The translations under genes were made by a program, and so were the position numbers. Source: Nitrosopumilaceae archaeon (lineage in GTDB: Archaea; Thermoproteota; Nitrososphaeria; Nitrososphaerales; Nitrosopumilaceae). Taken from it: a stretch of DNA of 9,575 bases. The notes under the pieces are model-generated. The model made no database searches. It was given only the letters and a program-made list of their open reading frames with translations, and was not told where the DNA came from. Positions within the stretch are counted from its first letter, which is position 1; each line of letters starts with the position of its first letter. The stretch spans positions 1-9,575 of the forward strand of contig JAUYOQ010000292.1 in assembly GCA_030697975.1 (NCBI GenBank), given 5' to 3'. This document shows positions 6,412-9,575 of this stretch, piece after piece.

Positions 6412-6513
6412 TCAGTGCCTAATCATGTATCTGAGTGTTGCTCTTTCCATTTCTCTTCTGATATTACTATAGTCAGAAGCTGTTAAAGTAGCGCTCTTTC
6501 TTTTTGTAGCCAT
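6412..6513 (-). CDS. Possible 33-aa basic small protein, unrecognised
   Basis: An ATG-to-TGA frame of 33 codons, starting MATKRKSATLTASDY and ending YMIRH. Eight Lys/Arg against three acidic residues give a net charge near +5. The second half (about residues 13-33) could form an arginine-rich amphipathic helix. An in-frame TAA two codons upstream fixes the ATG as the only start. An A-rich element around 6547-6562 could act as TATA with a leader of roughly 14 nt, and a dyad lies 15-28 nt upstream of the ATG. No Shine-Dalgarno sequence is visible. It is not a shadow of a longer gene, since the opposite strand has no sizeable frame here, and the codons (AGA, ACA, GCT, AAA) match neighbouring genes. 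I know no family for it; a DNA- or RNA-binding role would be speculation. Confidence 0.45.
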   Translation of the reverse strand: MATKRKSATLTASDYSNIRREMERATLRYMIRH

Positions 6514-6527
6514 GAGTTAGCCTTTAC

Positions 6528-6541
6528 TTTGTGTTCACAAA
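6528..6541. repeat. TTTGTG-TT-CACAAA dyad upstream of the 33-aa ORF
   Basis: Two perfect 6-bp half-sites separated by 2 bp. An outer inverted repeat, TTAGC (6517-6521) with GCTAA (6545-6549), extends it into a possible hairpin, and a T-rich run follows on the plus strand (6550-6562). It could be an operator for the 33-aa ORF, a hairpin in its leader, or a terminator for a plus-strand transcript. Confidence 0.4.
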
Positions 6542-6618
6542 AAAGCTAATGTTTATTTTTTTTTCCTTGTTAGCTATTTGTCAAGAGCTTATTTTAGACT
6601 AAAACCTGATTTTTACGC

Positions 6619-6687
6619 ATGAGCGTGGTAGTTTCTAAAAAAAGATTAGTGAATATTGACTATGGAGTTACCGTAAGTGATCATTGA
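6619..6687 (+). CDS. Weak candidate 22-aa ORF
   Basis: An ATG-to-TGA frame of 22 codons (MSVVVSKK...). The TTATTTTA at 6589-6596 is centred about 26 nt upstream, matching the leaderless spacing of the neighbouring genes. The ORF is too short for any coding statistic and no family is recognised. It may simply be part of a leader or chance. Confidence 0.2.
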   Translation: MSVVVSKKRLVNIDYGVTVSDH

Positions 6688-6692
6688 ATCTT

Positions 6693-6702
6693 AACTATAT
6701 TT
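6693..6702 (+). promoter_or_regulatory. TATA element for the gene at 6721
   Basis: AACTATATTT is centred about 23-24 nt upstream of the ATG at 6721, with no ribosome binding site between. A leaderless transcript is likely. Confidence 0.5.
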
Positions 6703-6720
6703 GGGAAGATTTGTCAAAAA

Positions 6721-7071
6721 ATGACTGATCATCTTACAAAGAAAACAGACAAGATAAAGCGTTTTTCAGAATCTGTAAAAAGACGCGCTGGCTTGTATTC
6801 TGATTTAGCGAAAATGGATGATAAAAAAACCGCACAGTCACTTCGAGCTCTAATAAAGGCACCTAACCCTGGTCGTAAAATAACAAAAATTGGATTTATC
6901 ATATTTTGGTTTCCTGAACCCACCTTCATATCTCATGCAATTGGTGCGCCAATGATCCTTGCAGGAAAATATCTTGAAAGAGTATACAATGGCGCAACCA
7001 TTTCAGACATTGGCCATGAAACAAAAAACATGGTCACAACAATTAAAGACTTTAAAGAAGCCACTTTCTAA
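6721..7071 (+). CDS. Unrecognised 116-aa protein with a hydrophobic segment
   Basis: I do not recognise this protein. The N-terminal half (1-55) is strongly basic and helical, rich in Lys and Arg (KRFSESVKRRAGLY). Residues 56-83 are hydrophobic and contain prolines (FIIFWFPEPTF, then IGAPMILAGKYLE), so the segment may be one bent membrane helix or a short hairpin. A C-terminal tail of about 30 residues (SDIGHETKNMVTTIKDF) is polar. There is no signal peptide in front. The ATG is preceded by a TATA element at leaderless distance. It is followed 36 nt later by the DUF192 gene, which has its own promoter, so the two are probably separate transcripts. The clear codon use and promoter make it a real gene. 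Confidence 0.75.
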   Translation: MTDHLTKKTDKIKRFSESVKRRAGLYSDLAKMDDKKTAQSLRALIKAPNPGRKITKIGFIIFWFPEPTFISHAIGAPMILAGKYLERVYNGATISDIGHETKNMVTTIKDFKEATF

Positions 7072-7077
7072 TCTTAG

Positions 7078-7085
7078 TTTTTAAA
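7078..7085 (+). promoter_or_regulatory. TATA element for the DUF192 gene
   Basis: TTTTTAAA is centred about 26.5 nt upstream of the GTG at 7108. The fit is very good for a leaderless transcript and supports the GTG, since an in-frame TAA stands at 7102. Confidence 0.6.
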
Positions 7086-7107
7086 CGGATTAAAACATCA
7101 TTAACTT

Positions 7108-7602
7108 GTGGCATCACGAAAACAGGTTCTAATTCCTATAGCTATTGCGGCATTTGTAATTGGTGCTGTAGGTATTATGACAATACCCAAAGATGCAAAG
7201 CTACAATCTGCAGAGTTTCCTATCGGTACAGTCAAAGTAGATGACGTTGTCTTGGCGGTACAGATTGCTGATACAGATCCCAGACGAGCTCGCGGTCTGA
7301 TGTTTCAAGAAATGCTTCCATACAATCAAGGTATGTTGTTTGTCTTTGAAGATTCTGCAATACGTTCAATGTGGATGCTTAACATGCAGTTTGCACTTGA
7401 TTTGATCTGGTTTGATTCAAGCGGAAATGTAGTTCATATTGAAAAAGACGTTCCACCATGCAAGTCTGCACTTGAGACTGCAACTTGTACAGTACAAAAT
7501 GGAAATGACCAACCCGCTAAATACGTCTTAGAGGTAACTGCAGGTTTTGTTGACAAGTTTAACATAAACGAAAACTCCAAACTTGAAATAATTTCGATCT
7601 AA
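7108..7602 (+). CDS. Membrane-anchored DUF192 protein
   Basis: A protein of 164 residues. Residues 7-25 form one N-terminal hydrophobic helix after a short basic start (ASRKQ), a signal anchor that would place the rest outside the cell. The remainder is a DUF192 domain (PF02643): ARGLMFQEMLP (61-71), GMLFVFED (75-82), the WML segment, the LDLIWFD strand (97-103) and YVLEVTAGFVDKF (139-151). The function of DUF192 is not established. Cys118 and Cys127 lie in the loop before the last strands and could form a disulfide outside the cell. The start is a GTG fixed by an upstream in-frame stop and by the TATA element. It stands among other membrane or exported proteins with separate promoters. Confidence 0.92.
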   Translation: MASRKQVLIPIAIAAFVIGAVGIMTIPKDAKLQSAEFPIGTVKVDDVVLAVQIADTDPRRARGLMFQEMLPYNQGMLFVFEDSAIRSMWMLNMQFALDLIWFDSSGNVVHIEKDVPPCKSALETATCTVQNGNDQPAKYVLEVTAGFVDKFNINENSKLEIISI

Positions 7603-7615
7603 ATTCTTGCAAAAG

Positions 7616-7623
7616 CTTATGTA
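7616..7623 (+). promoter_or_regulatory. TATA-like element for the gene at 7645
   Basis: CTTATGTA is centred about 25.5 nt before the ATG at 7645. The sequence is a moderate match but the spacing equals that of its neighbours. Confidence 0.4.
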
Positions 7624-7644
7624 TGCTGGCAAAAAATTAAGCAA

Positions 7645-8316
7645 ATGAAAAAGTCTTATCTTTTTGGCGGAGTTGGTGGTGCAGTTACAATATCTATTGC
7701 AGTAGCTGCATACATCTTAATCACAACAAGTTCTACAGTAACTGTAACGCAAACTGATGAGACTTTTTTAGATAACATGTCAGACGTACTTAATTTTACT
7801 TATACGGATGCAAACGCACAACTCAAGGAAGCACTTAGCTCAGAGGGTATCTCAATGTCGTCCCCTGTCACACTAAAGGAAAAAACTGACATTGACAAAT
7901 ACTGTACATTCCTCAAGGACAAAGAAAAACAAAGTCTTGTAGAATATTGCACATCTACTGAGATTCGTGATTCTGATGGAGAATTTCTTGGAAACATCCA
8001 CATGATTGGCTCGCCCAGTTTTCCAAGACTCGTTATAGTACTGGTACAAGTAGACCCACTGATGAGCCAGATTGATTCTGTAAAGACTGTATTTTCTATA
8101 GTAACAAAAAATCTTGTTTGCAACTGTTGGGAGGAGAAAAAACCTGGAGGCTTTGAGACAGTATCTAGTTTGATTGACGGACTACATCAGTTTCATACTG
8201 GTGATGTAAAGCCACATAGCCAATCAAATCAAATTAGCATAGAGGGAAAATCAATGCAAATTGAGCTTACAACAAACACTCAAGGCTATCTGTGGGAACT
8301 TCTCATAACAAGATAG
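7645..8316 (+). CDS. Unrecognised membrane-anchored protein with four cysteines
   Basis: A protein of 223 residues that I do not recognise. It begins MKKSYLFGG, followed by a hydrophobic helix at about residues 8-28, then a threonine/serine-rich linker (29-40): a signal anchor or uncleaved signal peptide, with the bulk outside the cell. The outer part holds only four cysteines: Cys87 and Cys102, 14 residues apart, and a tight Cys159-Asn-Cys161 followed by Trp. They could form two disulfides or a metal site. A strand-rich core (IVLVQVDPLM at 131-140) and the final MQIELTT...GYLWELLITR segment suggest a compact beta domain. His181, His184 and His191 lie close together after the CNC motif. It has its own TATA-like element 25 nt before the ATG and is probably transcribed alone. 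Confidence 0.75.
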   Translation: MKKSYLFGGVGGAVTISIAVAAYILITTSSTVTVTQTDETFLDNMSDVLNFTYTDANAQLKEALSSEGISMSSPVTLKEKTDIDKYCTFLKDKEKQSLVEYCTSTEIRDSDGEFLGNIHMIGSPSFPRLVIVLVQVDPLMSQIDSVKTVFSIVTKNLVCNCWEEKKPGGFETVSSLIDGLHQFHTGDVKPHSQSNQISIEGKSMQIELTTNTQGYLWELLITR

Positions 8317-8367
8317 TATATTCATAAAATCACTTGACAAAAAACACAATATAGGATAGGGCTTTGT

Positions 8368-9150
8368 TTGCTACCTGTGTTTGAACAACTTTGGCTGATT
8401 CCACTTGGATTTGTAGCAGGAATGCTAGGTTCTATTTTAGGTCTGGGCGGTGGAATAATAGTTGTTCCTGTTTTGACATTTTTTGGATATTCGCCTACTT
8501 TGGCTGCAAGTAGTAGTTTGTTTGCAGCATTTAGCAACGCAGTAGCATCAACTATATCCTATACAAAACAAAAACGAATTGAATATTCTATTGGATTAAA
8601 GCTAGGTCTGCTATCAATCCCTGGTACGATACTAGGTGCATACATTTCCTCAGAAATCACACCATCATTATTCAAAATTCTTTTTGGCCTTGTTCTGATA
8701 ATATCTGCCATTTACATTTTCATAAACAGAAAGATCGAATCAAAGCAACGTAACCAATCAAAACAAGTAATGTTATTTGCAATCGGTGCAAGTTTTTTTG
8801 CAGGAACGATTTCAAGCTTATTTGGAATCGGAGGAGGGATTGTCTTTGTGCCTTTGATGGTAATTGCAATGGGTCTTTCAATGAAGGAGGCAGCCCCAAC
8901 ATCTCAGTTTATCTTGTTGTTTGCCTCAGCTGCAGGTCTTGCAGCACACTCTGTCCTAGGACATCCTGACTTTTTTCAGGCGCTACTTTTAGCAGCTGGT
9001 GCATTTGCTGGAGGATTTGTTGGTGCACGACTATCAGTTGACATTAAGGAAAAGAAACTAAAGATACTTGTATCGATTGTTATGATAGCGGCATCAATAA
9101 AGCTCTTCGTTGATGCCACAAACGAACAAGTAAACGGATTATTGCCATGA
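8368..9150 (+). CDS. TSUP-family transporter (TauE/SafE)
   Basis: A membrane protein of 260 residues with about seven to eight hydrophobic helices. The TSUP fold is shown by two internal repeats: AGMLGSILGLGGGIIVVPVL near residue 17 and AGTISSLFGIGGGIVFVPLM near residue 144, each with the GxGGG turn followed by a V-P. The family exports or imports small sulfur and organic anions such as sulfite, taurine-derived sulfonates or sulfoacetate; the substrate here is unknown and no sulfur gene is next to it. The start is uncertain. The TTG at 8368 gives the longest frame, but a GTG at 8377 has a weak TATA-like ACAATATA centred about 26 nt upstream and fits the leaderless pattern of the neighbours. 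It ends 34 nt before the end of a convergent small gene. Confidence 0.92.
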   Translation: MLPVFEQLWLIPLGFVAGMLGSILGLGGGIIVVPVLTFFGYSPTLAASSSLFAAFSNAVASTISYTKQKRIEYSIGLKLGLLSIPGTILGAYISSEITPSLFKILFGLVLIISAIYIFINRKIESKQRNQSKQVMLFAIGASFFAGTISSLFGIGGGIVFVPLMVIAMGLSMKEAAPTSQFILLFASAAGLAAHSVLGHPDFFQALLLAAGAFAGGFVGARLSVDIKEKKLKILVSIVMIAASIKLFVDATNEQVNGLLP

Positions 9151-9160
9151 AGGCATTGAA

Positions 9161-9190
9161 TCTAAAAAATTTAGAATTTGGATTTTATTC
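9161..9190 (+). terminator. Weak hairpin and T-rich stretch between convergent genes
   Basis: TCTAAA (9161-9166) and TTTAGA (9170-9175) form a 6-bp AT-only stem, followed by a T-rich run at about 9177-9190. It may end the TSUP transcript, but the stem is weak. Confidence 0.3.
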
Positions 9191-9409
9191 TCTTGATTTT
9201 AGAAATTCATAAGCAAGTATAGCAACTACGCCAACTAATGCCGCCTTGCCAAGATCTGATTTTGGTAACAAAGCCAACAACTTCGTAATTATATCTTCTT
9301 CAGGGTGATGTGAAATTTTTACAGTGTTTTCACTACCTAATGCATCAAGTAATTTCCTATTGTCTTTCATACTCTTTTTTGCTAGATGTAATGTTTGTTT
9401 TTGACTCAT
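9185..9409 (-). CDS. Small tail-anchored-like protein, unrecognised
   Basis: A 74-residue protein I do not recognise. The first 50 residues are charged and polar, with a basic helix (HLAKKSMKDNRKLLDAL) and a short acidic patch (HHPEEDI). A single hydrophobic helix covers about residues 53-70 (LGKAALVGVVAILAYEFL), leaving only KSRE after it. This is the layout of a tail-anchored membrane protein, with the polar part facing the cytoplasm. The ATG is clear; an element around 9431-9438 (minus strand CATATG-like) is at about the right distance for a TATA box but is a poor match. It is convergent with the TSUP gene and divergent from the gene starting at 9514. Confidence 0.65.
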   Translation of the reverse strand: MSQKQTLHLAKKSMKDNRKLLDALGSENTVKISHHPEEDIITKLLALLPKSDLGKAALVGVVAILAYEFLKSRE

Positions 9410-9485
9410 AGCTTCCTTATTCTCTTTGTAACATATGAAACTATTTTGGTTACCATTTCTGGTTTTAGAGTGTTGGATAGCATCC

Positions 9486-9491
9486 TTTTAT
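9486..9491 (+). promoter_or_regulatory. TATA element for the gene at 9514
   Basis: TTTTAT is centred about 25.5 nt upstream of the ATG at 9514, as at the other leaderless genes of the window. Confidence 0.45.
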
Positions 9492-9513
9492 GCAAATTCC
9501 GTATAATGAAAAC

Positions 9514-9575
9514 ATGAATAGGCATGATTTGAGAAGGTCTAACTGCCCAAAGGCAGAACTTCAAAAGTTTGTGAG
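9514..9575 (+). CDS. Start of an unidentified gene, cut by the window edge
   Basis: The frame opens with MNRHDLRRSNCPKAELQKFV and runs off the right edge after 20 codons and two bases. The TATA element at leaderless spacing and the uninterrupted frame support a real start. The visible part is basic and hydrophilic with one cysteine, so it is probably not a signal peptide. It is too short to assign. Confidence 0.5.
   Translation, partial: MNRHDLRRSNCPKAELQKFV

Larger units (their letters stand above)
6338..6720. other. 383-bp stretch without a long gene
   Basis: The region between the MntR-like gene and the gene at 6721 holds the MntR promoter, a 33-aa ORF on the minus strand (6412-6513), a TTTGTG/CACAAA dyad (6528-6541) with an outer GCTAA inverted repeat and a T-tract, a weak 22-aa ORF (6619-6687), and the TATA element of the next gene. 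No tRNA or other recognisable RNA gene was seen. A small RNA from the T-rich centre cannot be excluded. Confidence 0.6.

Noticed and set aside
6425..6472. A short hydrophobic plus-strand frame of 15 codons
   Set aside because: It is the complement of the 33-aa ORF, and the longer minus-strand frame explains the sequence better.
9461..9469. GGTTTTAGA also occurring near the MntR-like promoter (6343-6351), a possible shared regulator site
   Set aside because: A 9-bp AT-rich match is expected by chance at this scale, and the copies sit at different positions relative to their promoters.

Overview
The window looks like a piece of a low-GC archaeal chromosome, most likely from the Nitrososphaerota (Thaumarchaeota), Nitrosopumilus-like. 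The reasons are a PIN-ATPase-KH protein of the archaeal PINA type, a DUF6659-like protein (a family I know mainly from thaumarchaea), a TATA-like element centred about 22-28 nt upstream of most start codons (leaderless archaeal transcription), frequent GTG/TTG starts, and AT-rich, tightly packed genes. No mobile element, CRISPR array, rRNA or tRNA was seen. The assignment is by memory of the families, not by a search.

Layout. 1-384: 3' end of an Opp/Dpp-type peptide ABC transporter ATPase carrying the C-terminal four-cysteine region. 375-749 (minus): DUF6659-like small protein, overlapping the ATPase end by 10 nt. 826-1458 (plus): VTT/DedA-type membrane protein. 1455-3979 (minus): a three-gene unit transcribed tldD, then family 4 uracil-DNA glycosylase, then AAG/MPG-type alkyladenine-DNA glycosylase, with zero-base and 4-base junctions. 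4064-5872 (plus): PINA-like Holliday-junction ATPase, divergent from the tldD unit. 5873-6337 (minus): MntR-like metal-dependent repressor whose stop abuts the PINA stop. 6338-6720: a gene-poor stretch with the MntR promoter, an unlisted 33-aa ORF on the minus strand (6412-6513), a 6-2-6 dyad, and a weaker 22-aa ORF. 6721-9150 (plus): a short protein of unknown function, a membrane-anchored DUF192 protein, a membrane-anchored four-cysteine protein of unknown function, and a TSUP (TauE/SafE) transporter, the first three with well placed individual TATA elements. 9185-9409 (minus): a 74-aa protein with a C-terminal membrane helix. 9514-end (plus): the first 20 codons of an unidentified gene.

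Functionally, the centre is a genome-maintenance neighbourhood: two base-excision glycosylases (uracil and alkylated purines) in one operon with a TldD metalloprotease, back to back with a Holliday-junction motor. The left edge suggests peptide uptake, and the right half is mostly cell-envelope proteins plus a manganese-type regulator. The least explained items are the 33-aa basic ORF with its dyad, the C-terminal extension of the PINA-like protein after its KH domain, the tldD-glycosylase operon without an adjacent tldE, and the run of convergent genes with no intergenic room for terminators.
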